A stretch of DNA of 64,000 nucleotides, taken from the NCBI RefSeq assembly GCF_003730295.1, contig NZ_QTSZ01000051.1:124001-188000 (forward strand), written 5' to 3'. Position numbers and translations under genes: made by a program. The notes beneath the pieces are model-generated. The model saw only the letters and a list, made by a program, of their open reading frames with translations, was not told the DNA's origin and ran no database searches. The DNA comes from Ornithinibacillus gellani. Lineage in GTDB: Bacteria > Bacillota > Bacilli > Bacillales > Amphibacillaceae. Positions 27,779-38,075 of this stretch are shown here, in pieces. The number at the start of each line of letters is the position of its first letter. The first letter of the stretch is position 1.

Positions 27779-29474
27779 CGATTTTCGCTCCTTTGTATGG
27801 CATCTTTATCGTTACAGTGGTGCCGACGCCGATTGAGCTGTCGATTTGAATCCCATAATCCTCACCATATTGCAGCACCATTCTGCGGTGCGTATTGTAC
27901 AATCCGATACCAATATCCAAATTGGTGCTGTCCATCGTTTTTAAATTTTCACGGATGGCTGCAAGTTTCTCGGCTTCGATACCAGGGCCATCATCCTGAA
28001 CGGAGAACACGATTTGATTACCCTTAATTTTGGCGCTGATTAAGATATGCAGATGTGTTTTTGTTTGATAGCCGTATTTTATTGCATTTTCGATTAATGG
28101 CTGCAGTAGTAAGCGCGGTACGAAAATCGGGCGTACGGTATCAGCAACGTCCAGCTCATAATCCAGTCGATCCTGGAATCGGTATTGATGCAGCTGCAAA
28201 TAATCGACGATATAATTTAAATCCTGCTCGAACGGAACGAGCTGATCATCCTTATGAATGCTGTAACGTAAAAGCCGTGACAAGGAAAAAATAATTTCCT
28301 GTGCCTGTTCCCGGTCAATAAACATCGTATAGCGTAACGTTTCCAGTACATTAAACATAAAATGCGGATTGAATTGGCTTTCCAACAATTTAATTTCCTT
28401 GATACGGCGAATATTGGATAGTTCACGGTTTTTCTCCATTAATTCATTTAAATTATCAAGCATCTTATTATAATGCTGCGCCAACATCTCAAATTCATCA
28501 CCCGTCTGGATGTGCACGTAAGCCGTCATATCCCCTTTTTCCAATTTAGTGACCGCCTGCATGAGTTTATCGATGGAGGCTGCATTTTGGGAGGACATTT
28601 TTTCGGCTAAATTTTTCAACAGGAAAAATAATAGAACACCGATTAAGGCGAGAAAAATAACGTATAAATAAAAAACGAGATGATCATTTTTCATATTTTT
28701 TAATGCATAAATGGAAAAATCGCCTGCCGCAATTTTACTCATATAATAATTATCATCTTTGATTTTGACATAGTGATCATGGTAATGCTCGGGACTGAAT
28801 TTATTCATTAAGCCGACGACGATGCTGTTGGTCGAAGCAATAATATAATCATAGTCATCCGCCAGCACGATGATATCTGCCTTTTTGCCAAATATGAGCC
28901 GCTCCAAATCTTCCTCATACAGCTGATAAATTAAATAACCAGCCACTTGTCCCTCCTGCATGACTGCCTTGCCGATGGTAAATGACGCTACCTTGCCATT
29001 GATAAATTCAGTTCGGTTGGCATCCATATAAATTTCTTCCGGATTTTTATCAATCCAGGGCAGGATATCACGGATAATTTTCTTATTCAGCTCATGATCC
29101 GATGGAATCGTTTGGGCCAAAAAAACATCCCGTTTATCGACAAAATGGAAGGCGCTCTTCACTGTTTGTTGATTATTAAAATTATAAAATTCCTCGTACA
29201 CATAATGATTTTTGCTGCTGGAGCGCAGTGTTTCTTTTACTGCTGATGCATTCGCCATGTACTCCAGCTCATCAAGATAGGTTTGGTACACAGTCATGAT
29301 TTCTGATTCAACCTGCTGTGCGGACTGCTTCGTGTCATGTATCGCTTTAATTTTGAAGACGAAAACGGTGAACACAAGAAACAAGATAATAATGAGCAGG
29401 ATGGGGATGACGGTATATTTTAAAAATAATGCCCTCGTCGCATCCTTGAAGTTTTTCCCTTGCAGGGGTTTCAT
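27771..29474 (-). CDS. Sensor histidine kinase, YesM type
   Basis: 567 residues. TM1 at 19-41, an extracellular sensing region about 42-265, TM2 about 267-288, HAMP about 290-345, then the His-kinase domain with FNPHFMFNVLETLR (phosphorylated H371) and an ATPase domain (LLQPLIENAIKYG, DDGPGIEAEKL, GIGLYN). The ATG follows GAGGAGGGG. It is coupled to the response regulator by overlap. The extracellular domain likely senses the ligand handled by the neighbouring importer, a sugar phosphate or similar, which is inference. Confidence 0.92.
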   Translation of the reverse strand: MKPLQGKNFKDATRALFLKYTVIPILLIIILFLVFTVFVFKIKAIHDTKQSAQQVESEIMTVYQTYLDELEYMANASAVKETLRSSSKNHYVYEEFYNFNNQQTVKSAFHFVDKRDVFLAQTIPSDHELNKKIIRDILPWIDKNPEEIYMDANRTEFINGKVASFTIGKAVMQEGQVAGYLIYQLYEEDLERLIFGKKADIIVLADDYDYIIASTNSIVVGLMNKFSPEHYHDHYVKIKDDNYYMSKIAAGDFSIYALKNMKNDHLVFYLYVIFLALIGVLLFFLLKNLAEKMSSQNAASIDKLMQAVTKLEKGDMTAYVHIQTGDEFEMLAQHYNKMLDNLNELMEKNRELSNIRRIKEIKLLESQFNPHFMFNVLETLRYTMFIDREQAQEIIFSLSRLLRYSIHKDDQLVPFEQDLNYIVDYLQLHQYRFQDRLDYELDVADTVRPIFVPRLLLQPLIENAIKYGYQTKTHLHILISAKIKGNQIVFSVQDDGPGIEAEKLAAIRENLKTMDSTNLDIGIGLYNTHRRMVLQYGEDYGIQIDSSIGVGTTVTIKMPYKGAKIDV

Positions 29475-29519
29475 CCCATCCCCTCCTCTTCTAAAGCTAT
29501 TATACTATGGATAGCGAAA

Positions 29520-29555
29520 GGAATAATGCATCTGAGCCTGCAGATACATTATTCC
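29520..29555 (-). terminator. Terminator after the importer permease gene
   Basis: GGAATAATGCATCTG-agcctg-CAGATACATTATTCC, 15-bp stem with one mismatch, then TTTCG on the reverse strand. It separates the importer operon from the two-component genes. Confidence 0.75.
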
Positions 29556-29567
29556 CTTTATGCATGT

Positions 29568-31226
29568 TTATATCGATACTTCCTTCTGCCCGGTAAGCTT
29601 GAAGAAAATGAGCAGGGAAATGATGGTGATGGCGATTAAGATTGTCGAAAGTGCTGCAGCAATGCCATAATTTCCGCGGACAACCTCTGTATAGACAGCA
29701 ATCGTCATCGTTCTTGTTTTTGCTGTATAGAGAATAATTGACGTACTCAATTCACTAATAATCGTGACCCAGCTTAATATTGCCCCGGAAATAACGCCGG
29801 GTATCATCATCGGTAATGTGATGCGGGTAAATGTCTTTAACGTTGATGCACCAAGGCTTGCCGATGCTTCTTCGACACTTGGGCTAATTTGGTGGACAAT
29901 TGCCGCACTTGATCGAATCGTGTAGGGCAGTCGCCTGATGACAAAGGAGATGACCATAATTGCTGCTGTTCCGCTTAATAATAATGGCTTGCTATTGAAA
30001 GCTAAGAGCAGCGCAATCCCCATGACCGAGCCTGGCACGATGTACGGCACCATGGAAATGACATCAAGTGCATTCGTTGCCGAGGTTCGTTTCCTTACCG
30101 TAACATACCCGATGAAAATGGCAATGATGACGACAAAGACGATTGCAGTCAAACCGAGCATAAATGTATTCAGGATCGCATCGCCCACCCGGTCGAAGGC
30201 TTGACGGAAGCTGTCCAAGGAATAGCCTTTGACAAAAATCCGCCCCGATGTTTTCAAAAAGGCCGTATACACAACGTAAAGCTGTGGTAAAATAGCCAGC
30301 GCAATGAAGCCATACACGTATACATGAGAGAGGAAATTTTTCATGCCGGATTCCTTTTTCTCTTTAATCGGATGCAAGGCATTCATTGAAAAGGACTTGC
30401 GATTGGAAATATATTTTTGAATGAGGAAAATGGTCAGCGCAATAATGATGACGATGACACTGATTGCTGCTGCAAAGCCGTCATTTCCACCCATTTCACT
30501 AATAAACTCATTAAAAATCAGCACTGGCAGCGTCATGAAGCCTTCCCCAATTAACATTGGTGTACCAAAGTCTGCCAAAGCACGCATGAATACCATCAAG
30601 GCACCCGCTAAAATTGTTGGTACGATCAAAGGCATGACTACTTTGACCAGCTTGCTGATCCCGGTATAGCCCATGCTTTCGGCGGCCTCGAGTAAGGAAT
30701 TATCAATGCTTTTCAACGCGCCCATTAAAAACATATAAATCAATGGAGTCAGCTGTAAGGTGAGCACAAGGGTAATTCCAAGAAAACCATAAATATCTGG
30801 TGTACCAAGATGGAATACATCGCGCATAAAGTTGGTCACTACCCCATTACGACCGAGCAATAAAATCCACGAGTAGGCGCCGATAAATGGTGGTGCCATT
30901 GAAGAAATCAAAATTAAAATCTGTAAATAGATTTTCCCTTTGATTTTCACCGTTGTCATAATGTAGGCGAGCGGTGTTGCCAAAATAACTGAGGCGATGG
31001 TTACCGCAACAGTTACCTTCATACTATTAAATAGAGCACCATAGTAATACTTTTTTCCAAAAAATTTGAAGAAATAATCCATAGAGAAGGCGCCGTCTTT
31101 TCCCGCTGTAAAGCTTTCCTTCAATAGGGCAATGAGCGGAAATACGAGTACAAAGGCATAAATCACAATTATTCCCAGCGTAATGAGTGACCACATGTCT
31201 CTTTTTTTCGCTAGATTAGATACCAT
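29568..31226 (-). CDS. Fbp/Afu-type ABC permease, fused double domain
   Basis: 552 residues from ATG 31226 (GAAGGTG upstream). Twelve or so membrane segments in two halves, each with a permease loop: ESMGYTGISKLVKVVMPLIV in the first and ASLGASTLKTFTRITLPMM in the second. This fused form is typical of iron(III), putrescine or sugar-phosphate importers of the Fbp/Afu class. The start overlaps the end of the ATPase gene by 11 bases, showing translational coupling. Substrate unknown. Confidence 0.9.
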   Translation of the reverse strand: MVSNLAKKRDMWSLITLGIIVIYAFVLVFPLIALLKESFTAGKDGAFSMDYFFKFFGKKYYYGALFNSMKVTVAVTIASVILATPLAYIMTTVKIKGKIYLQILILISSMAPPFIGAYSWILLLGRNGVVTNFMRDVFHLGTPDIYGFLGITLVLTLQLTPLIYMFLMGALKSIDNSLLEAAESMGYTGISKLVKVVMPLIVPTILAGALMVFMRALADFGTPMLIGEGFMTLPVLIFNEFISEMGGNDGFAAAISVIVIIIALTIFLIQKYISNRKSFSMNALHPIKEKKESGMKNFLSHVYVYGFIALAILPQLYVVYTAFLKTSGRIFVKGYSLDSFRQAFDRVGDAILNTFMLGLTAIVFVVIIAIFIGYVTVRKRTSATNALDVISMVPYIVPGSVMGIALLLAFNSKPLLLSGTAAIMVISFVIRRLPYTIRSSAAIVHQISPSVEEASASLGASTLKTFTRITLPMMIPGVISGAILSWVTIISELSTSIILYTAKTRTMTIAVYTEVVRGNYGIAAALSTILIAITIISLLIFFKLTGQKEVSI

Positions 31227-32325
31227 TGTCAACACCTTCAATCACATTCATTTCCGTTTCAAAATCAAAGATATTGATTTTTTGTTTCTTGATTTGCAGC
31301 TTCACTTTTGTACCTGGTTCGATTGTTTCACCAATCATCGATTCTTGAATGACTTCGACTTTTTCACCTGATTTCAACCGCACAAAATAATGAACATTGA
31401 GACCGAGGAATATGTTTTCCAATACCTCTGCTTCCATGCCAACCGTATTATCCGGATCAATAATGAATTCTTCCGGACGAATCGAAAGCTTAACCGAAAC
31501 CTTGCCACTGTCTTTCGGAATGGTTAAATGGTCGATGTCCACCTGATAATCGGTATCTAAATGAAGAACATGCCGATCGGCTTGCCCAGTAATCTCCCGT
31601 TCTAAAATATTGGTGCGACCGATGAAGCTGGCGACGAAGATATTCGCTGGTCGTTGGTAAATCGATTGCGGCGTACCAATTTGCTGAATCTCGCCAAGAT
31701 TCATGACGGCAATTCGGTCTGAAACCGCCATGGCCTCCTCTTGGTCATGGGTTACATAAACCGTCGTAATCCCTACTTCATGCTGAATATCTTTGATTGC
31801 ATTCCGCATGTCCACCCGCAGCTTGGCATCGAGGTTAGAAAGCGGTTCATCCATCAGCAATACGCTCGGCTCGATGACAATGGCCCGCGCCAGCGCGACA
31901 CGTTGCTGCTGACCACCAGATAAATTTTCTGGAAGGCGGTCGGCAAACTGTTCGATTTGCACCACTTGAAGCATGTTGTTCACACGTTTATCTATTTCAT
32001 CCTTTGGTACCTTGCGATTGCCCAGACCAAAGGCGACATTTTTTCGTACAGTTAAATGTGGAAATATCGCATAGTTTTGGAAAACCATCCCAATATTTCG
32101 ATGCTGAGGAGAAATTTGATTGATCACTTTGTCATCAAAGCTAATTTCTCCCCCCTCGATACTGTTGAATCCAGCGACCATCCGCAAAAGGGTCGTTTTA
32201 CCGCACCCTGATGGACCAAGCAATGTGAAAAATTCACCCTTCTTAATCTGAAAGGACAGCCCTGGAATCACAGTGACATCCCCATACTTTTTTACGACAT
32301 TTTTAAAATCAATTGAAATACTCAC
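31216..32325 (-). CDS. ABC transporter ATP-binding protein, FbpC/PotA type
   Basis: 369 residues from GTG 32325 (GGGAGAAGGGG upstream). Walker A LLGPSGCGKTTLL at about 36, Q-loop VFQNYAIFPHLT, signature NLSGGQQQRVALARA and Walker B VLLMDEPLSNLDAKL, then H-loop VTHDQEEAM. A C-terminal regulatory TOBE-like domain starts near 250 (SIRPEEFII). It energises the import with the permease and binding protein genes beside it. Confidence 0.93.
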   Translation of the reverse strand: MSISIDFKNVVKKYGDVTVIPGLSFQIKKGEFFTLLGPSGCGKTTLLRMVAGFNSIEGGEISFDDKVINQISPQHRNIGMVFQNYAIFPHLTVRKNVAFGLGNRKVPKDEIDKRVNNMLQVVQIEQFADRLPENLSGGQQQRVALARAIVIEPSVLLMDEPLSNLDAKLRVDMRNAIKDIQHEVGITTVYVTHDQEEAMAVSDRIAVMNLGEIQQIGTPQSIYQRPANIFVASFIGRTNILEREITGQADRHVLHLDTDYQVDIDHLTIPKDSGKVSVKLSIRPEEFIIDPDNTVGMEAEVLENIFLGLNVHYFVRLKSGEKVEVIQESMIGETIEPGTKVKLQIKKQKINIFDFETEMNVIEGVDNGI

Positions 32326-32424
32326 TGCAATCCCCTTCTCCCATGCTGCTATTTTGATAAGGGTCCGACCCCGAACATCGGTATCGAACCCCCTGTTTGT
32401 TTGTCGATTATTTAAAATTTTGCA

Positions 32425-33435
32425 TTACTGTGCATCTGTAAACACGTCGATGTATTTTTCAATAATTTCATCACGATTTTCTTTTACGTAATCTTCATCT
32501 TCCTCGATGACATGGATCTCAGATAGTGGTGTCATATGATCACCAAGTTTTACCCCTTTACGAAGTGGGCGGTTTGTTAGTTCGGTACCAAATGCGTCCT
32601 GTGCTTCCTGACCGATAACAAAGTCAACAAACTTCTTCGCATTTTCCATGTTTGGTGCATCCTTCACAATTTCGACCCCTGCATCCAAAAATACCGTTCC
32701 TTCTTCTGGATAAATAATTTCGACTGGCGCTCCATCACGCACATAGCTTGCAGATGGATCCTCATAGGTTAAACCAACTACATACTCTCCGTCAGCTACT
32801 CCTTTGTGCACCGCACCAGAGCCACTTGCGACTTTTCCATCCAGATTTTCAACAAGCTTTGCGACATAATCCCAGCCAGCATCGGATTCATAATCGCCAC
32901 CCATTGCCAGCAGCATATTCGTCAGCTGTGCAAATGCGGAGCTGGAGCTTGCTGGATCTGCCGCAGCAATTTTTCCTTTTAGTTCCGGGTTTAATAAATC
33001 CGCATAGCCATTGATTTCAATGTCACCAATCAAATCTGTATTGACGAGCAGCACACTGCCATCGGCAATAATTGGCGTCAAGAATCCGCTATCATTTTTA
33101 TGACCATCTTCCATCTCTTTATCATTATCAGAAACATATTCTTCAAATAATTCCGGGTAACCAAGTGCTTGTGCCTTACTTCCACCAAACATCACGTCCG
33201 CATACGGATTATCCGCTTCCGACTGTATTCGTTTGATCAATTCCCCTGTCCCAGCGGAGATGAGCTCCACTTTAATTCCTGTTTCCTTTTCAAACATCGG
33301 TATTATCGTATTGACAATATCCTCACTGTTCGGAGAGTAAATGACCAACTTGTCTTCATCAGCCTTGTCTCCCCCACAAGCTGCGAGCGCAACCATTAAC
33401 CCCAATATTGCAACCAAGCCCATTAACTTTCTCAT
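32425..33435 (-). CDS. ABC substrate-binding lipoprotein, iron/sugar-phosphate class
   Basis: 336 residues. Signal peptide ending LAAC. The mature protein has KLVIYSPNSEDIVNTIIPMF, GTGELIKRIQSEADNPYADV and GLTYEDPSASYVRDGAPVEI, the pattern of the FbpA/AfuA family that binds iron(III) or hexose phosphates. It lacks an obvious pair of tyrosines for iron, and the adjoining two-component system suggests an organic ligand, but this is inference. It is the first gene of the importer operon and has a promoter overlapped by a cre-like box. Confidence 0.85.
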   Translation of the reverse strand: MRKLMGLVAILGLMVALAACGGDKADEDKLVIYSPNSEDIVNTIIPMFEKETGIKVELISAGTGELIKRIQSEADNPYADVMFGGSKAQALGYPELFEEYVSDNDKEMEDGHKNDSGFLTPIIADGSVLLVNTDLIGDIEINGYADLLNPELKGKIAAADPASSSSAFAQLTNMLLAMGGDYESDAGWDYVAKLVENLDGKVASGSGAVHKGVADGEYVVGLTYEDPSASYVRDGAPVEIIYPEEGTVFLDAGVEIVKDAPNMENAKKFVDFVIGQEAQDAFGTELTNRPLRKGVKLGDHMTPLSEIHVIEEDEDYVKENRDEIIEKYIDVFTDAQ

Positions 33436-33470
33436 GCTTTGACCTCCCTATGTTTATCACTTGCTCCTTT

Positions 33471-33499
33471 ATTATAAAAGCGCGGGTAAGCGGTTACAA
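33471..33499 (-). promoter_or_regulatory. Promoter overlapped by a cre-like box (importer operon)
   Basis: Reverse strand: TTGTAA (33499-33494), a 17-base spacer, TATAAT (33476-33471). The cre-like TGTAACCGCTTACC (33498-33485) overlaps the -35; it matches the CcpA consensus TGWAANCGNTNWCA except for the last base. Carbon catabolite repression is expected. Confidence 0.7.
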
Positions 33500-33546
33500 T
33501 GCCACAAAACAACACAATTGTCTACTATTGAACACGTATGATGAGG

Positions 33547-34120
33547 CTTGACTACCTCCTAATGGTGGAATCGGCCAAAGTCACGTGCTTTAAATTGGGT
33601 TTATCTACCTCGTAATCGTGATTGAACCAGAGTCAGATAACTTAAATCACGTTTAACTGCCTCCTAATCACGAATGAACCAAAGTCAGATAACTTAAATC
33701 ATGTTTAACTACCTCGTAATCGTGATTGAACCTAAGTCAGATAACTTAAATCATGTTTAACTGCCTCGTAATGGCGAATGAACCTAAGTCAGATAACTTA
33801 AATCACGTTTAACTGCCTCGTAATCGTGATTGAACCAAAGTCAGGTAACTTAAATCACGTTTAACTACCTCGTAATCGTGATTGAACCAAAGTCAGGTAA
33901 CTTAAATCGGGTTTAACTGCCTCCTAATCACGAATGAACGAAAGTCAGATAACTTCAATCGGGTTTATCTACCTCGTAATCGTGATTGAACCAAAGTCAG
34001 ATAACTTAAATCGGGTTTATCTACCTCGTAATGGCGAATGAACCTAAGTCAGATAACTTAAATCACGCTTAACTGTCTCGTAATCATAGATTCAGCCTAA
34101 GTCACATCCTTTACATTCAC
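33547..34120 (+). repeat. Repeat island 7: eleven tandem 52-bp units
   Basis: Pure 52-mer island without 21-mers or clear hairpins. Conserved CTACCTCGTAATCG occurs near 33605, 33709, 33865, 33969 and 34021 at multiples of 52 bp, with CTGCCTC variants between. It lies between the divergent importer and gal operons, so it is upstream of both. The unit junction again has AGATAA/TTATCT pairing. Confidence 0.93.
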
Positions 34121-34283
34121 CACAGACAAAACGGTGAATCAACTTTCTTTTCTAGTTCTATTTTCGGACGGCTAAAAGCACTATTTTCGATCTGTTTTGG
34201 GCTGTTTTTCGGGTCAAACTGTCGTAACGGGAACCGTTGATTTTGTGCACTTTGCCGAAAAGAAAGGGCATACAAAAAATCTC

Positions 34284-34312
34284 TTGAATTTACGGGATAC
34301 GTCACGTAAAAT
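34284..34312 (+). promoter_or_regulatory. Promoter of the gal operon
   Basis: TTGAAT (34284-34289), 17-base spacer, TAAAAT (34307-34312), 65 bases before galK. The spacer and -10 contain TTTACG-n10-CGTAAA, an inverted repeat that may be an operator. Confidence 0.7.
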
Positions 34313-34376
34313 AAGACTTAGTTAAATTAATTAATAAATTTCTACAAATAGCGATATCATTGGAAGGAGAAACAAT

Positions 34377-35561
34377 ATGGACAATCTGAAATCGGCATTC
34401 CAAAAGGTATTTGGCAGCACGGATTTGGCGCGGTTATTTTTTGCTCCGGGACGGATTAATTTGATTGGTGAACATACCGATTATAATGGTGGGCATGTTT
34501 TCCCTGCTGCTATTTCTTATGGCACTTATGCTTTGGCAAAAAAGCGTTCAGATAAGCAGCTGCGTTTTTATTCGATGAACTTTGAACAGGACGGCATCCA
34601 CACAAGCTCACTGGATGATTTGGACTACAAGGAGGAAGATGGCTGGTCCAATTTTCCAAAGGGGATGATTCAGGCGCTTATCAAAGATGGATACACCATT
34701 GATGCAGGTATGGATATATTATTTTACGGAAATATACCTAATGCTGCGGGGCTATCCTCTTCTGCTTCCATTGAGTTGGTGACTGGTGTGATGTTGGAAG
34801 GATTATTTGAACTCGATATCGACCGGATTCGGATGGTTCAATTGGGCCAGCAGGTTGAAAATAATTACATCGGAGTCAATAGTGGCATCATGGATCAATT
34901 TGCGGTTGGCATGGGACGAAAAAACCATGCTATGCTGCTGGATTGTGATACGCTAGAATATCAGTATGCGCCAATTGTTTTGCAGGATCATGATATTATC
35001 ATCATTCATACAAATAAAAGTCGGACGCTTGCTGGATCGAAATATAATGAACGACGTGCGCAATGTGAACAGGCTTTGGCTGACTTGCAAAAAACGCTTG
35101 ATATTACAAGTCTTGGTCAGCTTACTGTGGAAAAGTTTGATGCCCATTGTGAGCAAATTTCCGATCCGATTCATCGGAAGCGCGCCAAGCATGCCGTTTA
35201 TGAAAACGCACGTACACTGGAGGCACTGGAAAAGCTGCAGCAAAATGATTTGGTCGCATTTGGTCAGCTCATGAATGCATCCCACGAATCTTTGCAACAG
35301 GATTATGAAGTGACTGGAATCGAATTGGATACAATTGTTGAGGCAGCTTGGAAGCAGCCAGGTGTTCTGGGGGCGCGGATGACGGGTGCCGGTTTTGGCG
35401 GTTGTGCCATTGCAATTGTCGAAAAAAATCAGGTTGCGAATTTTGAAGAACAGGTGAATGCGATTTATCGGGAACGGATTGGCTATGATGCGACATTTTA
35501 TTTAGCAGCTATCGGTGACGGTGCGAAAGAAATTACAGAGGACACACAATCAGCAAAGTAA
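34377..35561 (+). CDS. galK: Galactokinase
   Basis: 394 residues. GHMP-kinase signatures: the galactose motif [20 protein letters not shown] at 21-40 and the ATP motif [19 protein letters not shown] near 120, then [16 protein letters not shown] near 330. Converts galactose to galactose-1-phosphate. The ATG follows GGAAGGAG. First gene of galK-galE-galT-galM; galE starts 26 bases after its stop. Confidence 0.97.
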   Translation: MDNLKSAFQKVFGSTDLARLFFAPGRINLIGEHTDYNGGHVFPAAISYGTYALAKKRSDKQLRFYSMNFEQDGIHTSSLDDLDYKEEDGWSNFPKGMIQALIKDGYTIDAGMDILFYGNIPNAAGLSSSASIELVTGVMLEGLFELDIDRIRMVQLGQQVENNYIGVNSGIMDQFAVGMGRKNHAMLLDCDTLEYQYAPIVLQDHDIIIIHTNKSRTLAGSKYNERRAQCEQALADLQKTLDITSLGQLTVEKFDAHCEQISDPIHRKRAKHAVYENARTLEALEKLQQNDLVAFGQLMNASHESLQQDYEVTGIELDTIVEAAWKQPGVLGARMTGAGFGGCAIAIVEKNQVANFEEQVNAIYRERIGYDATFYLAAIGDGAKEITEDTQSAK

Positions 35562-35586
35562 TTACAAAAATCGGGAGGTTCTGCAC

Positions 35587-36579
35587 ATGAGTATTTTAGT
35601 GTTAGGTGGGGCTGGATATATTGGCTCCCATGCTGTTTATCAATTGGTCGATAGCGGAAAACAGGTTGTCGTGGTCGATAATCTGGAGACAGGACATCGA
35701 CAGGCGGTTCATCCAGATGCCGTATTTTATGAAGGAGACATTCGCAACCGCGATTTTCTGCGTTCTGTTTTTGAAAAAGAACAAATCGATGCAGTCATTC
35801 ACTTTGCGGCCAACTCCCTCGTTGGGGAATCAATGGAAAAACCGTTAAAGTATTTCGATAATAATGTATTTGGTACACAGGTGCTGCTGGAAATGATGAC
35901 GGAATTCCAGGTGAAGCATATCGTATTTTCCTCTACAGCAGCGACTTATGGAGAGCCGAACACGGTGCCCATTGGCGAGGATATGCCAACACAGCCAACA
36001 AACACATATGGTGAAACGAAGCTGACGATGGAAAAAATGATGCATTGGACCGAACAGGCACATGATTTAAAATATGTATCCTTACGATATTTTAACGTGG
36101 CAGGTGCACGTGTTTCCGGAGAAATTGGTGAAGATCATGATCCAGAAACACATTTGATTCCCATTGTTTTGCAAACTGCTTTAGGGCAGCGGGAGCATAT
36201 TACCATTTTTGGGGATGATTATGTCACACCGGATGGCACATGCATTCGCGACTATGTGCATGTCGAGGATTTAATCCAGGCACATCTGCTTGCATTGGAA
36301 TATTTACAAAAAGGCGGACGCAGCAATGTATTCAACCTTGGCAGCAGCAATGGTTTCTCCGTTAAAGAAATCATTGAAGCAGCACGGAAGGTAACTGGCA
36401 AGGACATTCCAGCCAAAATTGGCGAACGTCGTGCTGGGGATCCGGGTGTGTTAATTGCTAGCTCGGACAAAGCGAAGCATATTTTGGGTTGGGAACCGAA
36501 ACGCACCGAAATCAATACAATCATTCAGGATGCATGGAATTGGCATCAGGCCAATCCACATGGCTATGATGGGGAGTGA
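35587..36579 (+). CDS. galE: UDP-glucose 4-epimerase
   Basis: 330 residues from ATG 35587 (GGGAGG upstream); the frame is open further back but overlaps galK. Rossmann motif [15 protein letters not shown] at 6-20, [20 protein letters not shown] near 80, catalytic S and Y-x-x-x-K in [11 protein letters not shown] and [10 protein letters not shown]. Interconverts UDP-galactose and UDP-glucose. It ends four bases before galT, so the two are coupled. Confidence 0.96.
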   Translation: MSILVLGGAGYIGSHAVYQLVDSGKQVVVVDNLETGHRQAVHPDAVFYEGDIRNRDFLRSVFEKEQIDAVIHFAANSLVGESMEKPLKYFDNNVFGTQVLLEMMTEFQVKHIVFSSTAATYGEPNTVPIGEDMPTQPTNTYGETKLTMEKMMHWTEQAHDLKYVSLRYFNVAGARVSGEIGEDHDPETHLIPIVLQTALGQREHITIFGDDYVTPDGTCIRDYVHVEDLIQAHLLALEYLQKGGRSNVFNLGSSNGFSVKEIIEAARKVTGKDIPAKIGERRAGDPGVLIASSDKAKHILGWEPKRTEINTIIQDAWNWHQANPHGYDGE

Positions 36580-36583
36580 GAAC

Positions 36584-38074
36584 GTGAGCATTTTTCAAAC
36601 GATACAAGGACTCGTCGACCAAGCAGTGAAGGTGAAGCTCATCGAACCGAGCGATCAAAATTATGCACGTAACCAGGTGCTCGCTCAGTTGCAGCTTACC
36701 AGTTTTCCTGCAGACATCACAGAACCGGAACAGGACACGATTCCCAACCTCGTTGAAAAAATCATTGCCTATGCTGTAGCAGAAGGCGTTATTGATGATA
36801 TTTTTGATGAAAAAGAAATGTTAGCGGCAAATGTGATGAACTGCTTCGTTGCTCGTCCATCAACCGTGAATCAGCTTTTTTGGCAGCATATGAAAGAAGA
36901 CGGACCTCAAGCGGCAACCGATTATTTTTATGAACTAAGTAAAAATAGCAATTATATTCAAAGCAATCGGATTCAAAAAAACATTCAATTTAAAGCAAAA
37001 ACAGATTACGGTGCACTGGATATTACGATCAATTTATCCAAGCCGGAAAAAGACCCCGAGCAAATTAAGCGGGAAAAGGAAATGAAGCAGCCTAAAATTC
37101 AATATCCATCCTGTGTGCTCTGTGTGGAAAATGAAGGCTATGTCGGCAGAACCGGTTATCCGGCGCGGGCAAATCACCGCATTGTTCAGGTGCCATTACT
37201 TGGTGAACATTGGTATCTCCAATACTCACCATATGTTTACTACAATGAGCATAGTATCCTACTTGCGGAGGAGCATCGCGACATGCATATTGATCGCCAT
37301 GCATTACAGCGATTGCTTACTTTCACTGAATTATTTCCGCATTATTTTATCGGTTCCAACGCGGATTTACCGATTGTTGGTGGATCAATTTTGACACATG
37401 ACCATTATCAGGCCGGTCGATATGATTTTGCCATGACCAAGGCGGCATCTGTATTTGATTTTGAATTGGCAGGCTTTGAACAGGTGTCTGCTTCCATCCT
37501 CAAATGGCCGTTATCTGTCATTCGTTTGCAAAGTGATCACTTGCAATCCCTCGTTGATGCAGGCGATCATATTTTATCGGTATGGCGCAACTATCAGGAT
37601 GAAGCAGCAGATATTATTGCCAAAACTGGTGATACACCGCATAACACGATTACTCCGATTGCCCGCCGTCGTGGAGAAAAATTTGAACTTGATGTCGTGC
37701 TTCGTAATAATCGAACAACCGCGGAGCATCCGCTCGGCATTTTTCACCCGCACGCGGATGTACATCATATTAAACGGGAGAATATCGGCCTTATTGAAGT
37801 CATGGGTCTTGCCGTATTACCGGCACGTCTGAAGGAAGAACTGGCAGAAATCAAACAAGCCTTGCTAGGTCAGCCTGCTGATGTGGCCGCCTATCATCTT
37901 CCATGGCTGGAGGAACTGAAGCAACACCAGCCAACATCGGATACGGTCGATGCATTGATTGAAAAAGAATTGGGCAATAAATTTGCTCGTGTGTTGGAGG
38001 ATGCTGGTGTCTTTAAACAGACAGATGAAGGAATCGCTGCATTCAAGCGATTCATCCAGCAGGTGAATATATAA
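36584..38074 (+). CDS. galT: Galactose-1-phosphate uridylyltransferase, class II
   Basis: 496 residues from GTG 36584 (GGGGAG just upstream, overlapping the end of galE). The length and lack of the short-form layout fit the Firmicutes class II GalT. Key pieces: PSCVLCVENEGYVGR near 175, HYFIGSNADLPIVGGSILTH near 265 and FHPHADVHHIKRENIGLIEV near 385. Swaps UMP between UDP-glucose and galactose-1-phosphate. galM follows after one base. Confidence 0.95.
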   Translation: MSIFQTIQGLVDQAVKVKLIEPSDQNYARNQVLAQLQLTSFPADITEPEQDTIPNLVEKIIAYAVAEGVIDDIFDEKEMLAANVMNCFVARPSTVNQLFWQHMKEDGPQAATDYFYELSKNSNYIQSNRIQKNIQFKAKTDYGALDITINLSKPEKDPEQIKREKEMKQPKIQYPSCVLCVENEGYVGRTGYPARANHRIVQVPLLGEHWYLQYSPYVYYNEHSILLAEEHRDMHIDRHALQRLLTFTELFPHYFIGSNADLPIVGGSILTHDHYQAGRYDFAMTKAASVFDFELAGFEQVSASILKWPLSVIRLQSDHLQSLVDAGDHILSVWRNYQDEAADIIAKTGDTPHNTITPIARRRGEKFELDVVLRNNRTTAEHPLGIFHPHADVHHIKRENIGLIEVMGLAVLPARLKEELAEIKQALLGQPADVAAYHLPWLEELKQHQPTSDTVDALIEKELGNKFARVLEDAGVFKQTDEGIAAFKRFIQQVNI

Positions 38075-38075
38075 T

